Part shown: positions 42,882-52,197 of the stretch, piece by piece
Numbering within the stretch: the first letter of the stretch is position 1
Layout: each line of letters opens with the position of its first letter
Assembly (NCBI RefSeq): GCF_016863095.1
Contig: NZ_BOOF01000006.1
Span: 1 to 64,000, forward strand
Direction of reading: 5' to 3'
Origin: Microbispora siamensis
GTDB taxonomy: Bacteria > Actinomycetota > Actinomycetes > Streptosporangiales > Streptosporangiaceae
DNA length: 64,000 nt
Notes under the pieces: model-generated
Seen by the model: the letters and a program-made list of their open reading frames with translations, nothing else
Told to the model about the DNA's origin: nothing
The model's database searches: none
Translations under genes and position numbers: made by a program

Positions 42882-42952
42882 GGTTAGGGGACTGATCCCC
42901 GCCGCCGACGGTAAGAATGCTCACATCGCGCGCCGGGCATGAGGGGCGCGGT

Positions 42953-43747
42953 CTAGCCCCGGCCCAGCCGCGCGATCTGGCGCGACTGGGCGACCAGCCG
43001 GCCCGCCGAGTCCCACACCTCGACCTCCTCGTCGAACCAGCCGTCGCTGATCAGCCGTCCGCCGCCGATCAGGGTCAGCCACCCCGGCGCGGGCAGGGCC
43101 CGCAGGTGCCAGGTCAGCTCCACCGTCGGGGCCCATCCCCGCGCCCCCGCCGAGAACACGACCGGCGGCAGCGCGTCCACCGCCAGCGCCAGCACGTACG
43201 GGTCGGGGTCCTGCGGCTCGGCCAGCCGGAAGTACGCCCGCGACTCGGGCCGTCCGGTCGGCGCGCCGGTGAGCCAGCCGATCGTGGGCGGGTCGAACGC
43301 GAGCTCCATCTGGGCGCTGAAGTTCATGTTCGACTCGGGCTTGGGTTCGGGCAGGCGCATGCAGTCCGCCAGGTCCGGCATGACGGCCGACGGGCCGTCC
43401 GCCCAGTCCGGGGCCGCCTCCCCGTCGAGCGTCGCGGTCGTGACGAGCATCTCGATGAACGACTCGCCGTCCTGGACGAGCCGCGCCCGGGTCATCGCCG
43501 CCGTACGGCCCGTCTTGAGCGGTTCGAGCAGCACCCTGGCCGGGCCCGGCCGGGCCACCCGCAGGAACTGGGCGCTCGTGGAGACCGGGTGCGCGTGCGG
43601 CGAGGCGTCCACCACGGCGCGCAGCATCGTGGCCATGAGGTAGCCGCCGTTCAGCGGCCCTCCGATGGAGTACCCGTCGTCGAGACACACGTCGTAGGTG
43701 GTGTCGTCGACCCGGATGGCCTGCGTCGCCTCGTCGAACTTGGTCAT
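42953..43747 (-). CDS. Thioesterase-superfamily (double hot-dog acyl-CoA thioesterase, TesB-like)
   Basis: A 264-residue protein with two hot-dog halves: GYSIGGPLNGGYLMATMLRAV and STSAQFLRVARPGPARVLLE, then NMNFSAQMELAFDPPTIGW and the second half. No signal peptide. Members hydrolyse acyl-CoA esters; the chain length preference is unknown. In mycobacteria this gene is not part of the murI block, so here it is an insertion into conserved order. Confidence 0.87.
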   Translation of the reverse strand: MTKFDEATQAIRVDDTTYDVCLDDGYSIGGPLNGGYLMATMLRAVVDASPHAHPVSTSAQFLRVARPGPARVLLEPLKTGRTAAMTRARLVQDGESFIEMLVTTATLDGEAAPDWADGPSAVMPDLADCMRLPEPKPESNMNFSAQMELAFDPPTIGWLTGAPTGRPESRAYFRLAEPQDPDPYVLALAVDALPPVVFSAGARGWAPTVELTWHLRALPAPGWLTLIGGGRLISDGWFDEEVEVWDSAGRLVAQSRQIARLGRG

Positions 43748-43902
43748 GCGCCCCTCGCCGCTCTACCGAATATTGTTCTGCTCATTACTCTAGCGTGGCA
43801 CTCCGGCGGAGCGCCCCCGGGGTCTCCAGGTCAAGCGGGTTGCAAGCGCGCCGCTACCGGCCGGGCCTAACGTCGCGGCGTACCAGACGACGACGTATGT
43901 GA

Positions 43903-45534
43903 GTGAGCCCCATGTCCCCCGACACCTCCCCGCGCGATCCGAGCCCCTGGCGGCCTGGTGACGAATCCGACTTCGACCGAACCGTCGCCTATCGCGTTCC
44001 CCGCCCCGCCGCGAACGAGGCGCACACCGTCCGGCTGCCGTCGTGGACGGAGCCTGAGGAGATCGGCTCCGCCACCGTGTCCGGCCCGCCGGCGCCGCCT
44101 GCGGGCCGGGGCCGGCGGGGGCGCGGCTGGATCCTGGCGCTGGTGGCCGCAGTGCTCGTCGGCGTGGTCGGCGGCGGCGGCGTGTGGGCCGCCTCGAAGC
44201 TCAGCGGCGGCGGCACGCAACCGCAGGACGTGCTGCCCGCGAACGCGCTGGCCTACGTCCGGCTCGACCTCGACCCGTCGGCCGGGCAGAAGCTCGCGTT
44301 GTTCGGCATCGCCCGCAAGTTCTCGGCCACCCGCGACTCCTTCGGCGGGGACGACCCGCGCAAGGCGCTCGTCACCACGCTGCAGAAGGACGACACGGAC
44401 CTCTCGAAGGTCGACTTCGCCAGGGACGTCGAACCCTGGCTCGGCGACCGCGTCGGCCTCGCCGTGCTGCCCGCGGACGGCGGCGGCGACCCCGTCGGCG
44501 CGCTCGCCGTACAGGTGAAGGACGAGGCGGCGGCCCGGACCGGCATCGCCAAGATGGGCCTCGGCGACGGCAAGGTCGGCCTGGCGTTCCGCGACGGATA
44601 CGCGATCATCGCCACGAGCCAGAAGCTGGCCGACGAGTACGTCAAGGCGGCGCCGCTGTCCGGCGAGCCGCGCTTCGCCGGGGACCTCGGCGCGCTGGGC
44701 GAGCAGGGCGTGCTGTCGTTCTGGATGGACGTGGAGAAGGTCGCCGACGCCGGCTGGAGCGAGATCGCGGCCACGCCCGTGCTGCAGCAGATCAAGGGCA
44801 TGCGGTTCGCCGGCGCCCTCCGGTTCTCGGGCGACTACGCCGAGTTGGCCGGGATCACCCGCGGCGGGACGCCCACGTCGGTACGGCCCGAGCCGGTGAA
44901 GATCGGCGAACTGCCCGCCTCCACGGTCGCGGCGGCCTCGATCTCCGGCCTGGGCGACCTGCTGCGCGAGCAGTGGCCGTCCATCGAGCGAGCGGCGGGC
45001 GGCCCGGGCGGCGAGACGGTCAGGCAGGCCCTCGACGAGGCGCGGACGCAGTACGGCCTGTCCCTGCCGGACGACCTCGCGACGCTGCTGGGCCGCACCC
45101 TCACGCTCGCGCTGGACGAGCAGGACCTCGACGGCGCGCAGCCCCGGGTCGGCGCCGTGCTCACGACGGACACCGCCAAGGCGCGCGACATGGTGGACCG
45201 GGTGAAGGTTCATCGGAACGGCATGGAGAGGTCCGCCGACATCGCCACCGCCGAGGGCGACGGGCGGTTCGTGATCGCGAGCACCCAGGAGTACGCCGAC
45301 GCGCTGAACGGCGGCGGCACGCTCGGCGAGAGCGAGACATTCAAGATCGCCGTCCCGGACGCCGCGAACGCCACCTACGCCCTGTACGCCGACCTCGACC
45401 GGCTGGAGAAGCTCTACCTGGACGGTCTCAGCGGCCAGGAGCGCGCCGACGCCGAGAAGTTGCGGGCGGTCGGCCTGAGCGGCACCCACGGCGACGACGG
45501 CGCGACCTTCACCCTCCGGGTCGTGTTCAACTGA
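43903..45534 (+). CDS. DUF3352 protein, membrane anchored
   Basis: A 543-residue protein with a Pro/charged cytoplasmic N-terminus, one membrane segment (GWILALVAAVLVGVVGGGGVW, ~74-95) and a large extracellular DUF3352 domain: DVLPANALAYVRLDLDPSAGQ, repeated halves with LYADLDRLEKLYL at the end. DUF3352 repeats are typical of actinobacterial surface proteins of unknown role. GTG at 43903 or ATG at 43912; the ribosome site is poor for both. Ends at a very long hairpin shared with cysM. Confidence 0.8.
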   Translation: MSPMSPDTSPRDPSPWRPGDESDFDRTVAYRVPRPAANEAHTVRLPSWTEPEEIGSATVSGPPAPPAGRGRRGRGWILALVAAVLVGVVGGGGVWAASKLSGGGTQPQDVLPANALAYVRLDLDPSAGQKLALFGIARKFSATRDSFGGDDPRKALVTTLQKDDTDLSKVDFARDVEPWLGDRVGLAVLPADGGGDPVGALAVQVKDEAAARTGIAKMGLGDGKVGLAFRDGYAIIATSQKLADEYVKAAPLSGEPRFAGDLGALGEQGVLSFWMDVEKVADAGWSEIAATPVLQQIKGMRFAGALRFSGDYAELAGITRGGTPTSVRPEPVKIGELPASTVAAASISGLGDLLREQWPSIERAAGGPGGETVRQALDEARTQYGLSLPDDLATLLGRTLTLALDEQDLDGAQPRVGAVLTTDTAKARDMVDRVKVHRNGMERSADIATAEGDGRFVIASTQEYADALNGGGTLGESETFKIAVPDAANATYALYADLDRLEKLYLDGLSGQERADAEKLRAVGLSGTHGDDGATFTLRVVFN

Positions 45535-45545
45535 CCCCCTAGGCT

Positions 45546-45609
45546 CCGGCTCATCCCGCCCGAACCGGATCTCCGGCCCACCCATGCCGGAGCGGGCGGG
45601 GTGAGCCGG
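45546..45609. terminator. Long nested bidirectional terminator
   Basis: Outer arms CCGGCTCATCCCGCCCG and CGGGCGGGGTGAGCCGG pair over 17 bp with one G-U, and the loop contains a second hairpin TCCGGC...GCCGGA. It separates the convergent DUF3352 gene and cysM. Confidence 0.78.
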
Positions 45610-45639
45610 TCGGCCTTCATCGGCGATCCTTATCGGCGA

Positions 45640-46587
<948 letters not shown>

Positions 46588-46866
46588 TCAGCGCGCTCCC
46601 CCCGCGACGGCCGGGAGCACGGTCACGGTGTCGCCGTCGGCGACGGGCGTGCCGAGCCCGCCGAGGAAGCGTACGTCCTCGTCGTTGAGGTAGACGTTGA
46701 CGAAGCGGCGCAGCCCGGACTCGTCCACCAGCCGGTCCTTCAGGCCGGGGTGGCGCGACTCCAGGTCGCCGATCAGCTCTTCGAGGGTCGATCCCTTGGC
46801 GTTGACCGCCTTGGCGCCATCGGTGTAGCTGCGGAGGATGGTAGGAATGCGGACCTCGATGGCCAT
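46588..46866 (-). CDS. cysO: CysO sulfur carrier protein, with residues after the diglycine
   Basis: A 92-residue ubiquitin/MoaD-fold carrier: VRIPTILRSYTDGAKAVNAKGSTLEELIGDL and RRFVNVYLNDEDVRFLGGLGTPVADGDTVTVLPAVAGG. In mycobacterial CysO the chain ends at that GG, which becomes the thiocarboxylate. Here Ala91-Arg92 follow Gly89-Gly90, so the carrier must be trimmed before it can be activated, or work in a different way. ATG at 46866 follows GGAGAT. Directly upstream of cysM and downstream of mec. Confidence 0.93.
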   Translation of the reverse strand: MAIEVRIPTILRSYTDGAKAVNAKGSTLEELIGDLESRHPGLKDRLVDESGLRRFVNVYLNDEDVRFLGGLGTPVADGDTVTVLPAVAGGAR

Positions 46867-47000
46867 GTCGGCTCAATCTCCTTGATCAGTGGTCGTCGTT
46901 ATGGTGGGCGTCCAGCCTGCTCGCGTTCATGTGCTTGAAACATGGGCGGGCGGGCGGCGATTCCAGCGGTCTTCTTCCCCCGGCGCACCGGCGGGCGGGT

Positions 47001-47129
47001 TCAGCGACAGTCGTAGACGACGACAGACGGCGTGTGCGCGAAGAGGAACGCCTGAACAGGAGATTCCGGGCGCACCCGGCGCGATAGGGCAGCCGGTGAC
47101 GACACGGGACGAGCGTCATCGTTAGCCAT
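47001..47129 (-). CDS. Possible 42-residue leader ORF before cysO
   Basis: A short frame starting ATGGCTAAC at 47129 and ending ...VVVYDCR, with its single Cys one codon before the last. Similar short ORFs with terminal Cys codons act in cysteine-responsive attenuation in actinobacteria. It has no clear ribosome site (AAGTT precedes) but lies next to an AT-rich AACTTAAGTT palindrome (47130-47139) after the mec stop. The 270 bases before cysO otherwise hold no gene. Evidence is weak. Confidence 0.25.
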   Translation of the reverse strand: MANDDARPVSSPAALSRRVRPESPVQAFLFAHTPSVVVYDCR

Positions 47130-47138
47130 AACTTAAGT

Positions 47139-47555
47139 TTAACCGTAGGACTCTACGATCTTGACTTCCTCCTCCGTCACGGCCCCGTCCACGATCCGGT
47201 AGGACCGGAAGGGCGTCTCCTCGTCGGAGGCGGTCGACACCAGCACGTAGTGGGCGTCGGGCTCGGAGGCGTAGCTGATGTCCGTACGGGAGGGGTACGC
47301 CTCGGTGGCGGTGTGGGAGTGGTAGATCACGACAGGCACCTCGTCGCGGTCGTCCATCTCCCGCCACACGCGGAACTGCTCCATCGAGTCGAAGCGGTAG
47401 AACGTCGGGGAGCGCTCGGCGTTCTCCATGGGGACGAACCGCTCGGGACGGTCGGACCCGGCGGGCCCGGCCACGACGCCGCACGCCTCGTCGGGGTGGT
47501 CGGCCCGGGCATGGGCCACGATCTTGTCGACCAGCTCGCGTGAGATCGTCAGCAT
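47139..47555 (-). CDS. mec: Mec, JAMM-type metalloprotease of the CysO pathway
   Basis: A 138-residue JAMM/MPN+ peptidase with Glu24, and the zinc motif H79-S-H81-x7-S89-x2-D92 intact (YHSHTATEAYPSRTD). In mycobacteria Mec cleaves cysteine off the CysO C-terminus after CysM has loaded it. Here it could also remove the extra Ala-Arg from CysO. ATG at 47555; the DUF2017 stop lies 9 bases before. Confidence 0.95.
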   Translation of the reverse strand: MLTISRELVDKIVAHARADHPDEACGVVAGPAGSDRPERFVPMENAERSPTFYRFDSMEQFRVWREMDDRDEVPVVIYHSHTATEAYPSRTDISYASEPDAHYVLVSTASDEETPFRSYRIVDGAVTEEEVKIVESYG

Positions 47556-47564
47556 GCGGGCAAC

Positions 47565-48089
47565 CTACCAAAGCGCCCTGACGAGGGTGTCCTGCAGGTA
47601 GGTCAGCCAGTCGTAGGTCACGAACGCCGGATAGCGGGGGTCGTCCTCGGACATCGAGGCGATCTCCTCGTGGACCTCCTCGGTGACCTCCAGCCGCACG
47701 CCGAGCGCGAGGCGGACGTCGTTGATCGCCCGCAGCCACGCCTGCCCCTGCTCGGCCGTCAGCGTCAGCCGGCCCGGCGCCGCCGTCTCCAGCAGCGTCG
47801 TCGCGTCGGCCCGCTTGCCGTCGCGCAGCGTCGCCTCCGTGTAGCGCCGGAACTCCTGCGCCGCGTCCTCGTCGTCCGCGTACGCCGAGGGGAACAGCCG
47901 CGCGAGCACGGGGTCGGCCGGCGGCGCGGCGGAGCCGATGCCCAGGGCGCGCTCCAACGGGTCGTCGCCGGTGGTCCCCGGCTCGACCAGGCCGAGCACC
48001 TGCGACACCAGCGAGCGCAGGATCGACACCTCGCCCGCGTCGAGTTGGACGGTCACCCCGTCGCGCGTCGCCCGAAATCCCGTGCTCAT
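47565..48089 (-). CDS. DUF2017 protein
   Basis: A 174-residue cytoplasmic protein of the DUF2017 family (FRATRDGVTVQLDAGEVSILRSLVSQVLGLVEP, EVHEEIASMSEDDPRYPAFVTYDWLTYLQDTLVRAL). In mycobacteria it is always between clpS and mec, as here. ATG at 48089 overlaps the clpS stop (ATGA-type), so it is translationally coupled. Function unknown; possibly linked to ClpS substrates by gene order. Confidence 0.92.
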   Translation of the reverse strand: MSTGFRATRDGVTVQLDAGEVSILRSLVSQVLGLVEPGTTGDDPLERALGIGSAAPPADPVLARLFPSAYADDEDAAQEFRRYTEATLRDGKRADATTLLETAAPGRLTLTAEQGQAWLRAINDVRLALGVRLEVTEEVHEEIASMSEDDPRYPAFVTYDWLTYLQDTLVRALW

Positions 48090-48376
48090 CACTTGTCCTG
48101 CTGGACGGTCGCCCACAGGCCGTAGGAGTGGAGGATCTGCACGTCCCGCTCCATCTCCTCCCGGGTGCCGCTGGCGACGACGGCCTTGCCCTTGTGGTGG
48201 ACGTCCATCATCAGCTTCTCGGCCTTCTGCCGGGGATAGCCGAACACGGTCTGGAAGACGTACGTCACGTACGACATCAGGTTGACCGGGTCGTTCCACA
48301 CGATCGTGAGCCACGGCAGATCGGGGCGCACGTCCGACGACGGACGCTCGACCTCGGTTGGAGCTGTGCTACCCAC
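48089..48376 (-). CDS. clpS: ClpS, N-end rule adaptor of ClpA/ClpC
   Basis: About 95 residues: an N-terminal tail then [21 protein letters not shown] (the binding-pocket DDxN-like motif), [23 protein letters not shown] and [14 protein letters not shown]. It delivers N-degron substrates to the Clp protease. GTG at 48376 follows GGATGG; a GTG further upstream is possible. Divergent from pncB, with only 45 bases between the starts, so promoters overlap. Confidence 0.93.
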   Translation of the reverse strand: MGSTAPTEVERPSSDVRPDLPWLTIVWNDPVNLMSYVTYVFQTVFGYPRQKAEKLMMDVHHKGKAVVASGTREEMERDVQILHSYGLWATVQQDK

Positions 48377-48421
48377 GTACCCATCCTGCACCACGACCGT
48401 CGTAGTCTTCGACACGTGCGC

Positions 48422-49699
48422 ATGACCACGGGCACGGCCCTGCTGACCGACCAGTACGAACTGACGATGCTCCAGGCCGCGCTCGCCGGCGGCGCGGCGC
48501 ACCGGCGGGCGGTCTTCGAGGTGTTCGCCCGGCGGCTGCCCGGAGGACGGCGCTACGGGGTGGTGGCCGGCACCGGGCGGTTCCTCGACGCGCTGGAGGA
48601 CTTCCGCTTCGAGGAGCAGGACATCGAGTTCCTGTGTTCCTCAGGGATCGTGGACGAGCCCACCGGCGAGTTCCTCGCCGGCTACCGCTTCTCCGGCAAC
48701 GTGTACGGCTACCGGGAGGGCGAGGCGTTCTTCCCCGGCTCGCCGATCATGGTGGTGGAGGGGACGTTCGCCGAGGCCGTGCTGCTGGAGACCGTGGCCC
48801 TGTCGATACTCAACCACGACTGCGCGATCGCGGCGGCCGCCTCCCGGATGACGCAGGCGGCCGGCGACCGGCCGCTCATCGAGATGGGCTCGCGCCGCAC
48901 CCATGAGTACGCCGCGGTCGCCGCCGCCAGGGCCGCCTACCTGTGCGGCTTCGCCTCCACCTCCAACCTCATGGCCGGCCACCTGTACGGCGTGCCGACC
49001 GCCGGCACCGCCGCCCACGCGTTCACCCTGCTCCACGACTCGGAGGAGGACGCCTTCCGGGCCCAGATCGACGCCCTGGGGCTCGGCACCACCCTGCTCG
49101 TGGACACCTACGACGTGGCGAAGGCCGTACGCACCGCGGTGGAGCTGGCCGGGCCCGACCTCGGCGCGGTGCGCATCGACTCCGGCGACCTCGCCGTGGT
49201 GGCGGTGGAGGTGCGCCGCCTGCTCGACGAACTGGGCGCGAGCCGCACACGGATCGTCGTCACCAGCGACCTGGACGAGTTCGCGATCGCGGCGCTGGCC
49301 GCGGCGCCGGTGGACGCCTACGGCGTCGGCACCGCCCTGTCCACCGGCTCGGGACACCCGACGGCCAGCCTCGTCTACAAGCTCGTCGCCCGCGAGGACC
49401 ACACGGGACGGCTCCAGCCGGTCGCCAAGGCGTCCGTCGGCAAGCCGAGCGTCGGCGGGCGCAAGTGGGCCTACCGCAGGACCAGCGGCGGCACCGCGAC
49501 CGCCGAGGTCGTCACCCGCGAGCCTGTGGAGACGGAGGACCGCCCGCTGCTGGCCGAACTCGTGCGGGACGGCAAGGTCGTCGGCCGCGAGAGCCTGGAG
49601 GCCGCCCGCGACCGCCACCGGGCGACGTTGGCCGAGTTGCCATTGGAGGCGTGCAGCCTCTCCCCCGGAGACCCCGCAGTCCCTACTATCTTCAAGTGA
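48422..49699 (+). CDS. pncB: Nicotinate phosphoribosyltransferase
   Basis: A 425-residue NAPRTase with [15 protein letters not shown] (the N-terminal signature), [25 protein letters not shown] and [31 protein letters not shown] and the [13 protein letters not shown] region. It makes NaMN from nicotinate, PRPP and ATP in NAD salvage. Mycobacteria have pncB1 divergent from clpS in the same way. ATG at 48422 is favoured by conservation. Confidence 0.96.
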   Translation: MTTGTALLTDQYELTMLQAALAGGAAHRRAVFEVFARRLPGGRRYGVVAGTGRFLDALEDFRFEEQDIEFLCSSGIVDEPTGEFLAGYRFSGNVYGYREGEAFFPGSPIMVVEGTFAEAVLLETVALSILNHDCAIAAAASRMTQAAGDRPLIEMGSRRTHEYAAVAAARAAYLCGFASTSNLMAGHLYGVPTAGTAAHAFTLLHDSEEDAFRAQIDALGLGTTLLVDTYDVAKAVRTAVELAGPDLGAVRIDSGDLAVVAVEVRRLLDELGASRTRIVVTSDLDEFAIAALAAAPVDAYGVGTALSTGSGHPTASLVYKLVAREDHTGRLQPVAKASVGKPSVGGRKWAYRRTSGGTATAEVVTREPVETEDRPLLAELVRDGKVVGRESLEAARDRHRATLAELPLEACSLSPGDPAVPTIFK

Positions 49700-49778
49700 T
49701 CGCGGGGGACCGGCGCATGAGGACGACGCCGGTCCTCCGTGATCGCCACGCTGAGGATCGCCACTGTGAGGTGACCCC

Positions 49779-50351
49779 ATGAAGACCGCGCTCGTCGTCG
49801 TGGACGTGCAGAACGACTTCTGCGAGGGCGGCAGCCTGCCGGTGGGCGGCGGCGCCGAGGTGGCCGCCGCGATCAGCCGCCACGTCCACGAGCACGCGTA
49901 CGACCACGTCGTCGCCACCCGCGACTACCACGTCGATCCCGGGGCCCATTTCGCGGCCGAGCCCGACTTCGTGGACTCCTGGCCGCCGCACTGCGTGGTC
50001 GGCACCTCCGGCGCCGGCTTCCACCCCGCCTTCGACGCGGCGAAGGTCGAGGAGGTCTTCAGCAAGGGCGCGCGGCAGGCGGCCTACAGCGGGTTCGAGG
50101 GCGCCACCGCGGACGGCGTCGGCCTGGCCGCGTGGCTGCGCGAGCGCGGCGTGGAGGCCGTGGACGTCGTCGGCATCGCCACCGACCACTGCGTCCGGGC
50201 CACCGCCCTCGACGCGGCGGCGAATGGCTTCGCCGTACGGGTCCTGCTGGACCTGACGGCCGGCGTGGCCCGGGAGACGACCGAGACGGCGCTCGCCCGC
50301 CTCGCCGAGGCCGGGGTGGAGCTCACCGGGGAGCCCGTCCTCCGCTCCTGA
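49779..50351 (+). CDS. pncA: Nicotinamidase (pyrazinamidase)
   Basis: A 190-residue nicotinamidase with triad Asp9, Lys96 and Cys138 (VVGIATDHCVRATA) and metal ligands Asp49, His51 (TRDYHVD), His57 and His71. Converts nicotinamide to nicotinate, which pncB just upstream then uses: together they recycle NAD. The 79-base gap from pncB suggests the same transcript. GTGAGGTG precedes the ATG. Confidence 0.96.
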   Translation: MKTALVVVDVQNDFCEGGSLPVGGGAEVAAAISRHVHEHAYDHVVATRDYHVDPGAHFAAEPDFVDSWPPHCVVGTSGAGFHPAFDAAKVEEVFSKGARQAAYSGFEGATADGVGLAAWLRERGVEAVDVVGIATDHCVRATALDAAANGFAVRVLLDLTAGVARETTETALARLAEAGVELTGEPVLRS

Positions 50352-50478
50352 CCCGCGAATCCGACCGGCCGGGCGGCCGAGCCGGGACACGCGCGCGGTC
50401 GGGACGTCAATGTCTTCACCACGAAGCGTCACGGGTGTATTACCTAGAGCGACGACTCTTCGTGGATTGGCGGCCCCG

Positions 50479-51147
50479 ATGTTCGCGTTCCTGCTCGGCC
50501 TCAGCTGGCTCGTCCTGACCCCGGTCTGCATCTGGCTGCTCTTCGGCCGCGGTCACCGGGGCCTGCTCCGCGTCACCGGCGCGCTGACGCTGGTGGCCCT
50601 GCAGACGGCCACGATGATCACGGGATTCACCGAGAGGTCCGCCCGGATCCCCGCCCAGACGGTCGCCGTACGCGACCCGCGCGCCGCCGTCGGCGCCGAC
50701 GCCAACGGGCCGGCAGGCGCGCAGGCCGGGCAGGCGCCCCGAGCGGCGGCGTCCGCGACACCGTCTGCGGCACCGACACCGGCACCGACACCGGCACCGA
50801 GTGGCCAGCCCGCCTGCGATTCCCGCGTCCCCAACCCCGAGGCCGTACGACTGTCGTTCCATGGCAGGGCCCTGCACGGCCTCACGGTGTACTGGCCCGC
50901 GTCGCCCGCGCAGTGCGACACGGCGACGGTGGCCGTCCACCAGGCCGGGCACCGGCTGCGCATCTGGCTGCGCGAGGGCGCGGAGGCGAGGCAGCACGAG
51001 GGAGCACGCAACGTTCCCGTACGCGTGGAGCAGGGCATGGCCTCCCTCAGCCTCCGGCTCAGCCCGGCCACCCGGCACCGCCGGCGTTACGTGGCGATCA
51101 ACGGCCACACCGGCGACAAGATCCCGCTGCGCTCTCGCATCTCGTAA
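50479..51147 (+). CDS. Membrane-anchored secreted protein with one disulfide domain
   Basis: A 222-residue protein beginning with two hydrophobic segments (residues ~2-22 and ~30-50), a low-complexity Ala/Pro/Thr linker (SAAPTPAPTPAPSGQPA) and a ~110-residue extracellular domain with Cys in PACDSRVP and PAQCDTATVAVHQAGHRLRIWLREGAE. The tail is basic. ATG at 50479 gives an even signal. No family assigned. Confidence 0.65.
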   Translation: MFAFLLGLSWLVLTPVCIWLLFGRGHRGLLRVTGALTLVALQTATMITGFTERSARIPAQTVAVRDPRAAVGADANGPAGAQAGQAPRAAASATPSAAPTPAPTPAPSGQPACDSRVPNPEAVRLSFHGRALHGLTVYWPASPAQCDTATVAVHQAGHRLRIWLREGAEARQHEGARNVPVRVEQGMASLSLRLSPATRHRRRYVAINGHTGDKIPLRSRIS

Positions 51148-51413
51148 CGCGCCCCCGACGAGGTCAAGAAAAGCCGGCCCACAAATAGGGGAAGTCCGGG
51201 CATGAAGCGCAGAACACGCAGTGCTCGGTGAATATTCATCCCACCGATAGCGAAGATTGCGCACCGTGCGGCCAAGGCGGCACGGAATGCGCCGTCGATT
51301 ACTCACTTCCCGCCGACCTCCGAGCTGATAGCAGTTGCCTCCGCGCAGTTGCAGCGCTCCCACTCCCCCCAGCGAGCCTCGGCTACGCTGCGAGCAGCAT
51401 CGGAGGACGACCC

Positions 51414-51983
51414 GTGAGGACACTCGAAGAACGCGTGAAGCATCTGGAGAATGAATTCATGAAGCTCAGCGTCGACTGCTACAAGCAGGCAGCAGCACAC
51501 GCGTACGACGCGACGCAGCCGCATTGGGACAAACTCGACGCAATAAGCGACCGCCTGGTGCGAGTCGAGCAGATATCGGAGGAGACCAAGGCCGATGTCA
51601 ACGTCCTCAAGAGGCAAATGACGGTTGTCGCCGTCCGGCTTGACCGCATCGACGGCGAGATCGGCCGACTGGATCGTCGCATCGACGGCTTGAGCGGCCG
51701 CGTCGACGCGCTGAGCGGACGCGTGAACGACCTCACCGGACGCGTCGACACACTGAGCGAACAGGTCACAACCCTCACCGGCCGCGTCGACGCGTTGAGC
51801 GGACGTGTGGACGATCTCACCGGACGCGTCGACACACTGAGCGAACAGGTCACAACCCTCACCGGACGCTTCGACACCCTGACGGTGCACGTCAGCGACC
51901 TCACCGATCGGGTGGACGCGATGGCCGCGTCGAACATGCGCATGTTCGAGCTCGTCCTCGACCGGCTGGGCGCCCTGCAATAG
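51414..51983 (+). CDS. Coiled-coil protein with internal 28-residue duplication
   Basis: A 189-residue protein almost wholly heptad repeats of the form (GRVDxLxxRVDxL). A 28-residue unit (GRVDALSGRVNDLTGRVDTLSEQ...) is duplicated back to back at 51696-51863. The N-terminus is mixed (LEERVKHLENEFMKLSVDCYKQAAAHAYD). GTG at 51414 follows CGGAGGA. A long parallel coiled coil would make a rod about 20 nm or more. Function unknown; similar SMC-like or tail-fibre-like proteins scaffold others. Confidence 0.75.
   Translation: MRTLEERVKHLENEFMKLSVDCYKQAAAHAYDATQPHWDKLDAISDRLVRVEQISEETKADVNVLKRQMTVVAVRLDRIDGEIGRLDRRIDGLSGRVDALSGRVNDLTGRVDTLSEQVTTLTGRVDALSGRVDDLTGRVDTLSEQVTTLTGRFDTLTVHVSDLTDRVDAMAASNMRMFELVLDRLGALQ
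51696..51863 (+). repeat. 84-bp tandem duplication inside the coiled-coil gene
   Basis: Two adjacent 84-base units at 51696-51779 and 51780-51863 differ at only a few positions and keep the frame. High similarity implies a recent duplication or ongoing gene conversion. Confidence 0.85.
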
Positions 51984-52197
51984 GACGCCCACCAGCCGCA
52001 GCGGGTCGCGGGGGTCGAACTCTCGCAGGGGTAGTCGCACCGACCCGGGCACGCAGGCACACAGAGCATGGCCTGCTCGCTCCGTGCCGAAGACTGTTCG
52101 GGCCTGCGAAGCAAGGGCATCGGGGGCGGCGCTGGGTGTCGCCCCCGATCACCACCGTGTCAGGTGATGAGCCCGGCGCCCTCGGTGTGCGGCGGGG

